Shown here: positions 7,138 through 14,042 of the stretch, piece by piece
How positions within the stretch are numbered: the stretch's first letter is position 1
Layout: the number at the start of each line of letters is the position of its first letter
NCBI GenBank assembly: GCA_038258095.1
Contig: JBBSQE010000067.1
Coordinates: 1-14,556, forward strand
DNA length: 14,556 nt
Direction: 5' to 3'
Source of the DNA: JBBSQE01 sp038258095
Lineage (GTDB): Bacteria; Actinomycetota; Thermoleophilia; Solirubrobacterales; 70-9
Made by a program: the position numbers and the translations under genes
Notes under the pieces: generated by a model
The model's input: only the letters and a program-made list of their open reading frames with translations
Databases searched by the model: none
What the model was told of the DNA's origin: nothing

Positions 7138-8652
7138 TCAGCGTGGGCCGCTCGGACGGCGGACCCTGCGCCTCGACCGCTGCTGACGCGGGATCGCCGT
7201 CTTCGAGGGGACCGGATACGGCGGCGGCGAAAACTGCGTGCACTCGGCCGTGGTCGTCAGTGGCGAGGTGTCGCTCGTCGGAGGCAGGTGCGGCACCGAG
7301 AAGTTCGGTCTGGCGCCGAAGTTGAAGGCCTCGGTGAGGTCGTTCGTGACCCGGCGGCGCCACGCGGTGAGGTTCGGAACCCGGGCCCCGAAGCGCGTCT
7401 CGAGCATTCGCAACACAGAGGTGTGGTCGAATCGCTTCGAGGAGATCAGCCCGCCCCTGGTCCAGGGGGAGACGATCATGCAGGGCACGCGGAATCCGAG
7501 CCCGATCGGGCCGCGGATGCCTCCCGCCTCGGGAGGGAGGTTCGGCATCGTCAGGTACTCACCCCGCGTTCCCGGCTTCGCGATCGGGGGCGCCACGTGG
7601 TCGAAGAAGCCGCCGTTCTCGTCGTAGTTGATGATGATCGCCGTCTTGCGCCAGAGGTTCGGACGGCTCCAGATCGCCTTCAGCACTCCGGCCATCGCGA
7701 ACTCACCGAGAGCCGGGGGGAAGGCAGCGTGCTCGGACTGGTTGAACGCGACCTGGATGAACGAGACCTGCGGCAGGTTCCCCGAGTTGATGTCCTCGAC
7801 GAAGTCGTCCGGATATACCGGCTTGATCCCCAGCGCATTCAGCGTGGGGTTCGTCTTGAACCGGCTGAAGCAGGTGAAGATGTTGTCGAACTGGCCCCCC
7901 GGCTGCGTGTAGCTCTTCCAGGTGACGCCTCTGGCCCCCAGACGTTCGGGCATCGTCCTCCAGGTGAAGTCACCGATGAAGCCGTTGGCATCGAAGACCG
8001 TCTCGATCGTCGGGCCGCCGTTGCCTCCGTTCTGGCCCAGCCACGCCGATACCGCGTAGCTGCGGTTGGGCTGGGTCGGGCCGAGGACCGAGCAGTGGTA
8101 CTGGTCGCAGAGCGTGTACTGCTTCGCGATCTGCCAGTGGACGGGGATGTCGGGCTGGCGGTAGTAGCCCATCACGCCCGGGGCGGCCGGGCCGTCGTAC
8201 TGGGCGGGGGCATGGGCGTTGTAGAACTGGTTGTTGCGACCGCGGTTGCGGCTCCGGTGCTGCGGTGCCCAGTCGTGCGTCGGGTCCGGGACACACTGGC
8301 CGATCGGCTGGCTGCCGTCGAAATGAAACGGGAGCAGGTTGCCCTTCTGCGAGCCCGTGCCCGTGTATCCATGCTGGTAGAAGGCTCGGCGGTTGCGCCT
8401 GTCGTCGAAGCCGGCCACCCCCGGGAACGTGCCGAAGAACTGGTCGAAGGAGCGGTTCTCCTGCATCAGGATCACGAAGTGCTCGATGTCGTCGAGCTTG
8501 CCGCGACAGCGTCTTGCCGCCGCCACCGCAGTGGTGGCATCCGATGCCAGCATCGTCAGTGGGCCGGCTGCCGCCGCACTCGCGCCCGCCACGGCACCCG
8601 CCTTGAGGATCTCCCGGCGCGTCCAGTCACCGTTGTCGAAAAGGTCCGTCAC
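7138..8652 (-). CDS. Tat-exported phosphoesterase (phospholipase C / acid phosphatase AcpA family)
   Basis: A 504-residue secreted enzyme of the phosphoesterase family (PF04185 type), which hydrolyses phospholipids or phosphomonoesters. A twin-arginine signal is clear: TRREILKAG (residues 11-19) followed by an Ala-rich hydrophobic stretch to about 45. Family motifs are VILMQENRSFDQFFG (60-74), THDW (125-128), SEHA (306-309), NYDENGGFFDHV (342-353), VPCMIVSPWTRGG and FDHTSVLRMLE (409-419), together forming the metal-dependent active site. The GTG start at 8652 is chosen because it puts the Tat signal at the right distance; a weak GAGA precedes it. The frame stays open far upstream as an antisense-like shadow of the helicase, which I do not include. 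The last roughly 40 residues are Pro/Arg-rich. The substrate is uncertain. Confidence 0.9.
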   Translation of the reverse strand: MTDLFDNGDWTRREILKAGAVAGASAAAAGPLTMLASDATTAVAAARRCRGKLDDIEHFVILMQENRSFDQFFGTFPGVAGFDDRRNRRAFYQHGYTGTGSQKGNLLPFHFDGSQPIGQCVPDPTHDWAPQHRSRNRGRNNQFYNAHAPAQYDGPAAPGVMGYYRQPDIPVHWQIAKQYTLCDQYHCSVLGPTQPNRSYAVSAWLGQNGGNGGPTIETVFDANGFIGDFTWRTMPERLGARGVTWKSYTQPGGQFDNIFTCFSRFKTNPTLNALGIKPVYPDDFVEDINSGNLPQVSFIQVAFNQSEHAAFPPALGEFAMAGVLKAIWSRPNLWRKTAIIINYDENGGFFDHVAPPIAKPGTRGEYLTMPNLPPEAGGIRGPIGLGFRVPCMIVSPWTRGGLISSKRFDHTSVLRMLETRFGARVPNLTAWRRRVTNDLTEAFNFGARPNFSVPHLPPTSDTSPLTTTAECTQFSPPPYPVPSKTAIPRQQRSRRRVRRPSGPR

Positions 8653-8710
8653 GCTTCTCGCTGCGACTCTATCTGATCGAGTGGCACGGGCCACCCACTT
8701 GACGGTCTGA

Positions 8711-11503
8711 CTAGCGAGCGGCTCTCTTCTCGGAGCCGCCGCTCTCCTGCACGGCGTTGCCCTCAGAGCCCTTCGCCCCGTCCGCGGGCTTCTTCGCACC
8801 GTCCCCACCATTCTCAGCCGCCGGACCATTGTCTGCGCCAGGACGGGAGGTCCTGCGGCGCCGGCGCCTCGAGGACGCTGAGCCCTTCTGGGCCTTCCCA
8901 TCCTTCGCACCGTCGCTCTGACCGCTCGCCCCGGCCCCATTGCCCGAGGACTCGCCATCGCTGCCATTCGTGCTCGCCTTCCCGACGCCATCCTGGTTGT
9001 TCGCGCTCTTCCCGTTCTCGCCCCCGCCACCGCGCTTGCGCTTACGGCGGCGGCCGCCCTTGCCGCTCTTGGGGAAGTTCCGCAGCAGCTCGCGGGCGAT
9101 GCCGGAGGGCTTGCGGGCCATTCGCATCCGAGCGCCGCGGAGGACCTCCTCGCCCTCGGGCGTATGGGCCACGGCGGCGGCCAGAAGGGCGACGGCGAGC
9201 CTGCGGTCCTGCTTGCGGGAGGCGTGGACGAGGCGACGGGCGTTGCGCCCGTGGGCGCGGCCGGAGGAGTTGACCAGGAGGCCGAGGAGGCGCTTCGTCT
9301 CCGGCCAGCGCTGCACCGCGTACTCCTCGTGGACCTCGCGGGTGTACTCGGCGAGGCGCCAGACCCAGGCCTGAGCCTGGTCCCGTCGCCCGATCCGCTT
9401 CTCGACCAGTGCCTGCAGGAGGACCTTGACGCCGGCGCGCTTGTCCTCGCGGCTCCAGGTGGCGACGATCTCGATCGCGTCGTCGAAAGCCTCCGCCTCG
9501 CGGAGGTTTGCGACCTCGGCGAGAGCCTTGAGGCGAAGCTGGGACGAGCGGTTGCGCTGCACGCAGGTGAGGAGGAAGCGGCGGCGCAGCGCACCCTCGG
9601 AATCGTGCTGGAGCATCGCCTTGGCGCGGCGCCAGCCCTGCGGGTTGACGCGAGCGCCGGCGAGCGCGGCCCACACGTGCTGCTCGGCGTAGTCGAGGTT
9701 CTCCACGGCGATCCGCCACATCTCGCGCTCGAGGACCTCGACACGGCGATCGGAGTCCTCGGACACGGGGACGATGCGGCGCTCGACGCGGACCTTGCGG
9801 CCCCGGCCGCGGCGCACAGGGCCGACGACGATGGCGCCACCGCGATAGATGTCGCGGTCGAGCAGGCTGTGGAGGGTGACGATCGTCTCGTCGTGGGTGG
9901 TAGCCGGGTGGACGAAGTCGATGACCAGGCCGGCTTCCTTCCCGGGAGCCCGGCGCGTGACACGGCCGACTCGCTGCTGATAAATCCGGCGCGAGGCCGT
10001 CGGCGCAAGGTGCATGCAGATGGTCGCGCGGGGAGAGTTCCAACCCTCGGCGAGAAGCATCGCGTTGCAGAGGACCTCGACCTCGCCCCGCTCGAACGCG
10101 GCGAGAATCTCGGCGAGCTCTCGCTTCGGCGTCTCGCCGGAGACCGCCTTTGCGTTGATGCCGGCGGCCTGGAAAGCGGCGGCGACGTTCTTCGCGTGCT
10201 GAACGCCTGCCGTATAGAGGACGCCGGGCACCTTGCGGAAGCGCGACTTGTAGAGGTCCGCGATCGCCATGTTGAAGGGGCCCTGGTCGAGCAGCGCGGC
10301 GAGCTGCTCCTGGTCGAAGTCCTGGTCGACCTCCCCCTTGCGCAGGGGCACCTTGGCGATGGTGCGCACACCGGGGCCCGGAGGGATCCGGATGCAGCGC
10401 AGCGGCGCGATGACGCCCCGACGGGCGGCCTGGGCGAGGTCGAATCGCGAGGTCTGGGTGGGGAAGAGGTCGGCTACGTGCCGCGCGATCAGCGCACCGG
10501 TTGCGGTCATGCCCACAAAGACCGGGCCGGTCCAACCGCGGATACAGGCGCTCGTCTTCTCACCGAGAGCCGTGTGGGCCTCGTCGCAGATGACGATCGA
10601 GTAGGCGTCGGAGATGCGGCCCGAGTTGCGCACGAACCACTGGTAGGTCTCGACCGTCACCGGCCCGTAGGGATTGTCGTCGCCGTCGAGGAGCGGCGGG
10701 CACAGGCGCTCCTTGTAGCCGCGGTCGGAGATCTCGCCGATGAACTGATCGACGAGGTTGCGGCGGTGGGTGAGGATGAGCACCCCGCCGGTGCGGCTCG
10801 CGTCGATGAAGCCGACGGCCGCGACCGTCTTGCCGGCGCCGGTGGCGTGCTCGAACCAGAAACGCCGGGCCGCGCCGGGATCCTCGGGCGCCTCGGCGAT
10901 CTCCTCCTCGGCATCTGTGTCCTCGGCCCAGTCCTGGGGCTCCTCGTCGGCGTCGAGCTCGAGCGGCTCCTCGTCGAGCTGGTCCTCGTCGTCCTCCTCT
11001 TCTTCGTCCTCGTCCTCTTCAATCGGGAGGTCGAGGCCGACCTCCCCACGGGTCAGCGCCGCGGGGCGCTTCGGCTTTGGCTTCGGCTTCTCCTCCCGCT
11101 CGCCCTCGCTGGACCCGTTGCCGTTGCCGTTCTCGCGGCGCTCGATACCCTCCGCCGATTGCTGCTCGGCCATCAGCTCGGTCAGCGTTCCGGAGAGCGC
11201 GTCGACCTGGTGGGCATTCAGCTCAGCGCCATCGCGGAGCTTCGGGGGCTCCTCGGCGAGCAGGCGCTCCAACCCGAGGAGAAGGGAGAAGTCCTGGCGC
11301 CAGCGGATCGACGGATCCTCGGCGCCACCGTCGATCTCCTCGATTGCGGCATCGAGGGCGCGGCGGCGGGCGGTGCCCGGGGCAAGGGCCTCGGGCCCTT
11401 CACCATCGAGCAGGAAGGGTTCGCGGGCGAACCTGGCCGCCCGTTCGATGTCGGCGTTAGAGGGAACTGCCGCTCGCGCGGCAACGTCAGTGGTCTTGGC
11501 CAT
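8711..11503 (-). CDS. Superfamily 2 DEAH-type helicase with acidic insertion and low-complexity basic tail
   Basis: A 930-residue ATPase. Helicase motifs are Walker A HATGAGKT (219-226), motif II CDEAH (306-310), motif III MTAT (332-335), a second RecA-like domain about 360-530, and motif VI YQQRVGRVTRR (508-518). A Q-motif-like LNAHQ sits at 95-99. The roughly 120 residues between it and Walker A are unusually long and include a nearly continuous Asp/Glu tract (161-209). Residues about 530-810 are an alpha-helical region I do not recognise. Residues 811-930 are low-complexity, with basic clusters (GRRRKRKR, RRRRRR) separated by Gly/Ser/Asn/Asp. Its nucleic acid and cellular role are unknown. 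It lies 58 bases upstream of the phosphoesterase gene on the same strand. No Shine-Dalgarno sequence is evident before the ATG. Confidence 0.88.
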   Translation of the reverse strand: MAKTTDVAARAAVPSNADIERAARFAREPFLLDGEGPEALAPGTARRRALDAAIEEIDGGAEDPSIRWRQDFSLLLGLERLLAEEPPKLRDGAELNAHQVDALSGTLTELMAEQQSAEGIERRENGNGNGSSEGEREEKPKPKPKRPAALTRGEVGLDLPIEEDEDEEEEDDEDQLDEEPLELDADEEPQDWAEDTDAEEEIAEAPEDPGAARRFWFEHATGAGKTVAAVGFIDASRTGGVLILTHRRNLVDQFIGEISDRGYKERLCPPLLDGDDNPYGPVTVETYQWFVRNSGRISDAYSIVICDEAHTALGEKTSACIRGWTGPVFVGMTATGALIARHVADLFPTQTSRFDLAQAARRGVIAPLRCIRIPPGPGVRTIAKVPLRKGEVDQDFDQEQLAALLDQGPFNMAIADLYKSRFRKVPGVLYTAGVQHAKNVAAAFQAAGINAKAVSGETPKRELAEILAAFERGEVEVLCNAMLLAEGWNSPRATICMHLAPTASRRIYQQRVGRVTRRAPGKEAGLVIDFVHPATTHDETIVTLHSLLDRDIYRGGAIVVGPVRRGRGRKVRVERRIVPVSEDSDRRVEVLEREMWRIAVENLDYAEQHVWAALAGARVNPQGWRRAKAMLQHDSEGALRRRFLLTCVQRNRSSQLRLKALAEVANLREAEAFDDAIEIVATWSREDKRAGVKVLLQALVEKRIGRRDQAQAWVWRLAEYTREVHEEYAVQRWPETKRLLGLLVNSSGRAHGRNARRLVHASRKQDRRLAVALLAAAVAHTPEGEEVLRGARMRMARKPSGIARELLRNFPKSGKGGRRRKRKRGGGGENGKSANNQDGVGKASTNGSDGESSGNGAGASGQSDGAKDGKAQKGSASSRRRRRRTSRPGADNGPAAENGGDGAKKPADGAKGSEGNAVQESGGSEKRAAR

Positions 11504-11679
11504 AGAAGGCTTTGGTTCTGCTCCGCCGGGACGAGTACCCTCGGCAGGAGCGAGTCAGTGGTGACTGAGATTTCGCGTTTCGAGCAATCCGGCTGGAATT
11601 AGCTCTGGAGCGCTCGATGGGGCCATTCAGGCAAGACCCCCCTCAGCGGAAAGCCGAGTATAGCCTGAGGCCGGAAACG
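11504..11679. other. Divergent intergenic region upstream of the helicase
   Basis: No gene is seen here. Two small inverted repeats are present: AGTCA-GTGG-TGACT at 11553-11566, which could be an operator or a small hairpin, and CCTCAG...CTGAGG at 11641-11670 enclosing a CGG-AAAG-CCG mini-hairpin. No clean helicase promoter could be picked out. Confidence 0.4.
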
Positions 11680-11709
11680 TTGTGCAAAGTTTCGCGCTCG
11701 ATGTAGGGT
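11680..11709 (+). promoter_or_regulatory. Candidate leaderless promoter for the broken endonuclease gene
   Basis: TTGTGC (11680-11685) and TAGGGT (11704-11709) are spaced by 18 bases, like -35 and -10 boxes. The ATG of the remnant gene follows exactly 7 bases later at 11717, with no ribosome binding site. This matches a leaderless actinobacterial start. Confidence 0.5.
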
Positions 11710-11716
11710 CAGCGGC

Positions 11717-12073
11717 ATGCGGGAACGCGACGAGGACTTTGAGGTCTTCACTGAGCTCAGTGCTCAGGTCTTCGAAGATCAGATGTGGGGAGAGTTGCGT
11801 GATCGCCGACAGGGCGCAGAGTATTGGGCTCGAAGTAGAGCGGGCGACCGACTCCGGTCATGACCGTCGTCTTGGCGGACTGGCGGTGGAGATCAAAATG
11901 AGCACCCTGTGGAAGAGCGGTGTCTTCACCGATCGTCAGATCAACACACCGGCGCGACAGCCGCCGATACAAAGTGGTTGAGCTTCGACGCGGCACGACC
12001 TCCAACGTGGATCGAGCACTACGGGGGTTCCGTTCAACGTGCGCAAGAAGCCTTGAACAGGCTCGCGGCGGGC
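11717..12073 (+). pseudogene. Probable decayed restriction endonuclease (frameshift plus internal deletion)
   Basis: Three protein-like pieces lie in order in alternating frames. Piece 1, from the ATG at 11717, reads MRERDEDFEVFTELSAQVFE and on to GELRDR, then meets a stop at 11863. Piece 2, one base out of phase from about 11804, reads AQSIGLEVERATDSGHDRRL, GGLAVEIKMSTLWKSGVF, up to about 11930. Piece 3, back in the first frame from about 11942, reads QHTGATAADTKWLSFDAARP and on to GGSVQRAQEALNRL. The VEIKMSTLWKSG segment with an aspartate upstream resembles the D...ExK core of type II endonucleases, and I recall that family continuing with a QQIRDQ-like stretch that is missing here. One extra base near 11804-11810 and a lost segment near 11930 would explain the pattern. 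It is convergent with a DNA methyltransferase. The 3' limit is approximate, and the family assignment is from memory. Confidence 0.5.
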
Positions 12074-12945
12074 TTTGACGTTTCATCCGGACGATCCGAT
12101 GAGTCGTTCCGCACTGAATCTTCTTCAAGGCCGAGGCGAGAACGAATGACTCGAATTGCTTCGGGATTGCTATCGACCAAGACGAACCGTCGGCCGGTCT
12201 TGGCAGCTACGGCTCCGAGGGTCCCGCTTCCGGCGAAGAAGTCGAGACACCAATCTCCGGGCCGCGTCGAGGCCTGAACGATCCGTCTCACGATCCCCTC
12301 AGGTTTTTGGGTTGGGTATCCGGTCTTTTCCTTGCCGTTGGTCGGAACGATCGTGTGCCACCAAACGTCGGTGGGCAGTTTTCCCTTCGCAGCCTTCTCG
12401 GGTGTCACGAGACCCGGCGCCATGTACGGCTCCCGATCAACGAGTTCTGAGTCAAAGAAGTAGGCCGAAGGATCCTTTACGTAGACGAGGATGGTGTCGT
12501 GCTTTGCCGGCCAACGCTTCTTCGCCCGTGCGCCGTAGTCGTAGGCCCAGATGATCTCGTTCAAGAAGCTCTCGCGACCAAAGATCTCGTCCAGCAAGAG
12601 CTTGCAGTAGTGGGCCTCTCGGTAGTCAAGATGGAGGTAGAGGGTCCCGGTCTGCGCCAGGAGACGCCGAGCCTCCAAGAGTCGCGGCTGAAGGAACCCG
12701 AGGTAATCGTCGAACGAGTCGAGATAGGAAGACTCAGCGAGAAGCTTGCTGGTGTAGCGCCTTCCTTGATATCCGACTCGGTCGCCGCCCTCGTCGCGAA
12801 CCGTCGCAAGAGTTCTGCGGCTCTGCCTTTTGCCGGTGTTGAACGGCGGGTCGATATAAATGAGCTGAAAAGATTCATCAGGCATCCGTGCGAGTGCCGG
12901 CAGATTGTCCGACTCGATGACCTGATCACACTCACAGGGCTGCAT
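12034..12945 (-). CDS. Site-specific DNA methyltransferase (N6-adenine or N4-cytosine, beta-class order)
   Basis: A 303-residue DNA amino-methyltransferase. The catalytic motif IV YIDPPFNTGK (30-39) precedes the SAM-binding motif I DFFAGSGTLGAV (235-246), the beta-class order. YPTQKP (210-215) and FVLVDSNPEA (254-263) are also typical, and the target-recognition region lies between (about 60-200). DPPF allows adenine-N6 or cytosine-N4 methylation, and the site cannot be read. All key motifs are intact. The family-like part ends near residue 273; the last 30 residues are Ser/Asp-rich and antisense to the endonuclease remnant, suggesting an extended or replaced tail. GC content is lower than in flanking genes, fitting acquisition by transfer. 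It starts 49 bases from the divergent thioredoxin lipoprotein gene. Confidence 0.9.
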   Translation of the reverse strand: MQPCECDQVIESDNLPALARMPDESFQLIYIDPPFNTGKRQSRRTLATVRDEGGDRVGYQGRRYTSKLLAESSYLDSFDDYLGFLQPRLLEARRLLAQTGTLYLHLDYREAHYCKLLLDEIFGRESFLNEIIWAYDYGARAKKRWPAKHDTILVYVKDPSAYFFDSELVDREPYMAPGLVTPEKAAKGKLPTDVWWHTIVPTNGKEKTGYPTQKPEGIVRRIVQASTRPGDWCLDFFAGSGTLGAVAAKTGRRFVLVDSNPEAIRVIRSRLGLEEDSVRNDSSDRPDETSKPAASLFKASCAR

Positions 12946-12953
12946 GCTCAGTC

Positions 12954-12959
12954 AGCCTA
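12954..12959 (-). promoter_or_regulatory. Candidate -10 box (TAGGCT) of the methyltransferase promoter
   Basis: Read on the minus strand, TAGGCT lies 8 bases before the methyltransferase ATG at 12945, with no ribosome binding site between. This again fits a leaderless start. The whole divergent gap to the thioredoxin gene is only 49 bases, so the two promoters must nearly overlap. Confidence 0.4.
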
Positions 12960-12994
12960 TTGATCCGATTCGATGCTACGACGGTATCCGATAT

Positions 12995-13564
12995 ATGCCT
13001 CAACCTCTCCGACATTGGCACAAGGCATCGTTTGCGGTCATCCTGGCCGCCCTGGCGCTGAGCGCCTGCGGCAGCTCGTCGAGTGGCGACTACGGCGGCA
13101 AGCCGCCGGACTACAGCTCCCTGCAACGGGCGCCCCAGCCGCTGCTCGGCCTCTACAAGCAGCCGGACAAGCTTCTCGGAGGCGACCTCGATGCGTTCCA
13201 GGCCCGTGTGGCTTCGTTGAAGGGTCATCCGGTGGTCGCCAACCTGTGGGGCTCGTGGTGCGGCCCGTGCCGGGCCGAGTTCCCCTACTTCCAGCAGGCG
13301 TCAGCGAAGTTGGGGAAGAAGGTCGGCTTCATCGGCGTCAACTCCTATGACTCCGACGATGCGGCGGCGACGTTCCTCAAAGAGTATCCGCTGCCGTACC
13401 CGAGCTACTCCGACCCGGACCAGAACATCTGGCACCACTTCAAGGTGCTCGGCCTTCCGTCGACGGTTTTCTACACACCGGACGGCGAGGTCTCCTACGT
13501 GAAGCAGGGCCCCTACTCGTCCCTCGCCGACCTCGAAGCGGACATCAGGACCTACACCCAATGA
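12995..13564 (+). CDS. Thioredoxin-fold lipoprotein (TlpA/ResA-like)
   Basis: A 189-residue extracytoplasmic thiol-disulfide protein. The N-terminus has a lipoprotein signal with lipobox LSAC (C25 lipidated), followed by a Ser/Gly linker. The thioredoxin domain (about 62-187) has the redox motif WCGPC (88-92) in NLWGSWCGPCRAEFP and the cis-proline in GLPST (P155). TlpA/ResA proteins reduce disulfides in apocytochrome c or cytochrome oxidase parts outside the membrane, which suits a genome with Ccm genes, although this gene is not next to them. I chose the ATG at 12995 because it places the signal peptide at the N-terminus; an upstream in-frame ATG at 12944 would add 17 residues and overlap the methyltransferase start. 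No strong ribosome site is seen. Confidence 0.88.
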   Translation: MPQPLRHWHKASFAVILAALALSACGSSSSGDYGGKPPDYSSLQRAPQPLLGLYKQPDKLLGGDLDAFQARVASLKGHPVVANLWGSWCGPCRAEFPYFQQASAKLGKKVGFIGVNSYDSDDAAATFLKEYPLPYPSYSDPDQNIWHHFKVLGLPSTVFYTPDGEVSYVKQGPYSSLADLEADIRTYTQ

Positions 13565-13580
13565 GACGGGATGTGCAGCC

Positions 13581-14042
13581 ATGACCGCGCTCGGCATCTT
13601 CCTGCTGGTCGTGGCGATCGCGCTCTTCATCGCCGAGGCGCATCTGCCGTCGTTCGGGCTGCTCGCGGCCGCCGGGGTCGTCCTCACGGTCCTTGCTGTC
13701 ATCGCCATCTTCGACGGAAACGAGGTCACGGTCCCGGTGGTGGTGGTCACCGGCCTGCTCGTCGCGACTCTGCTGGGGCTTGGGGTGAACCGTGGGCTCC
13801 GCGCATCCCGACAGCCGGTGCGGGCAGGGTATGAGCATCTGCTCGGCCGCAGCGCGGAAGTGCGGGAGACCCTCGACCCGGTCGGCCAGGTCTTCGTCGA
13901 CGGCGCCATCTGGCGAGCCCGGGCGGCCGAAGGCGCCGGCCCGCAGCGCCCGGGAGATAGAGTCAGGGTGCAGGCGGTGGAGGGGTTGACCCTCCGAGTC
14001 GCCCCAGCCGTTACCGATCCAAACGACCAAGGAGATTCCTGA
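13581..14042 (+). CDS. Short NfeD-family membrane protein
   Basis: A 153-residue protein with three hydrophobic segments (about 4-20, 27-45 and 51-69) and a C-terminal soluble domain (about 88-147: GRSAEVRETLDPVGQVFVDG, then AIWRARA and GDRVRVQAVEGLTLRV). That is the OB-fold signature of NfeD proteins. It lacks the N-terminal ClpP-like protease domain of long NfeD forms, so it is the short type that pairs with slipins. The pairing is seen here: its stop overlaps the slipin ATG (TGATG at 14040-14044). Members are thought to act in membrane-protein quality control or membrane microdomain organisation. It starts 16 bases after the thioredoxin gene, probably in one transcript. Confidence 0.88.
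   Translation: MTALGIFLLVVAIALFIAEAHLPSFGLLAAAGVVLTVLAVIAIFDGNEVTVPVVVVTGLLVATLLGLGVNRGLRASRQPVRAGYEHLLGRSAEVRETLDPVGQVFVDGAIWRARAAEGAGPQRPGDRVRVQAVEGLTLRVAPAVTDPNDQGDS
14029..14034 (+). promoter_or_regulatory. AAGGAG ribosome binding site for the slipin
   Basis: AAGGAG lies 7 bases before the ATG at 14042, the clearest Shine-Dalgarno sequence in the window. It fixes the slipin start despite the overlap with the nfeD-type stop. Confidence 0.75.

Noticed and set aside
7024..8676. 550-residue plus-strand open frame opposite the phosphoesterase
   Set aside because: It is Arg/Val/Asp-rich with no motif, and antisense to a well-supported phosphoesterase.
8653..10371. Open frame on the minus strand extending the phosphoesterase to over 1,000 residues
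   Set aside because: The upstream part is Arg/Ser/Pro-rich, overlaps the helicase in another frame, and the Tat signal would be internal. It is a high-GC shadow; the real start is the GTG at 8652.
8711..11503. Helicase as part of a new anti-phage system with the phosphoesterase
   Set aside because: The neighbour is a secreted Tat substrate in a different compartment, and there is no nuclease or other defence partner next to it; the adjacency alone is not evidence.
9164..11602. 812-residue plus-strand open frame opposite the helicase
   Set aside because: It is antisense to a gene with clear helicase motifs and has no recognisable domain of its own; such long antisense frames are common at high GC.
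12499..12963. 154-residue plus-strand open frame opposite the methyltransferase
   Set aside because: It is antisense to motifs I-IV of the methyltransferase, with no start signal or domain.
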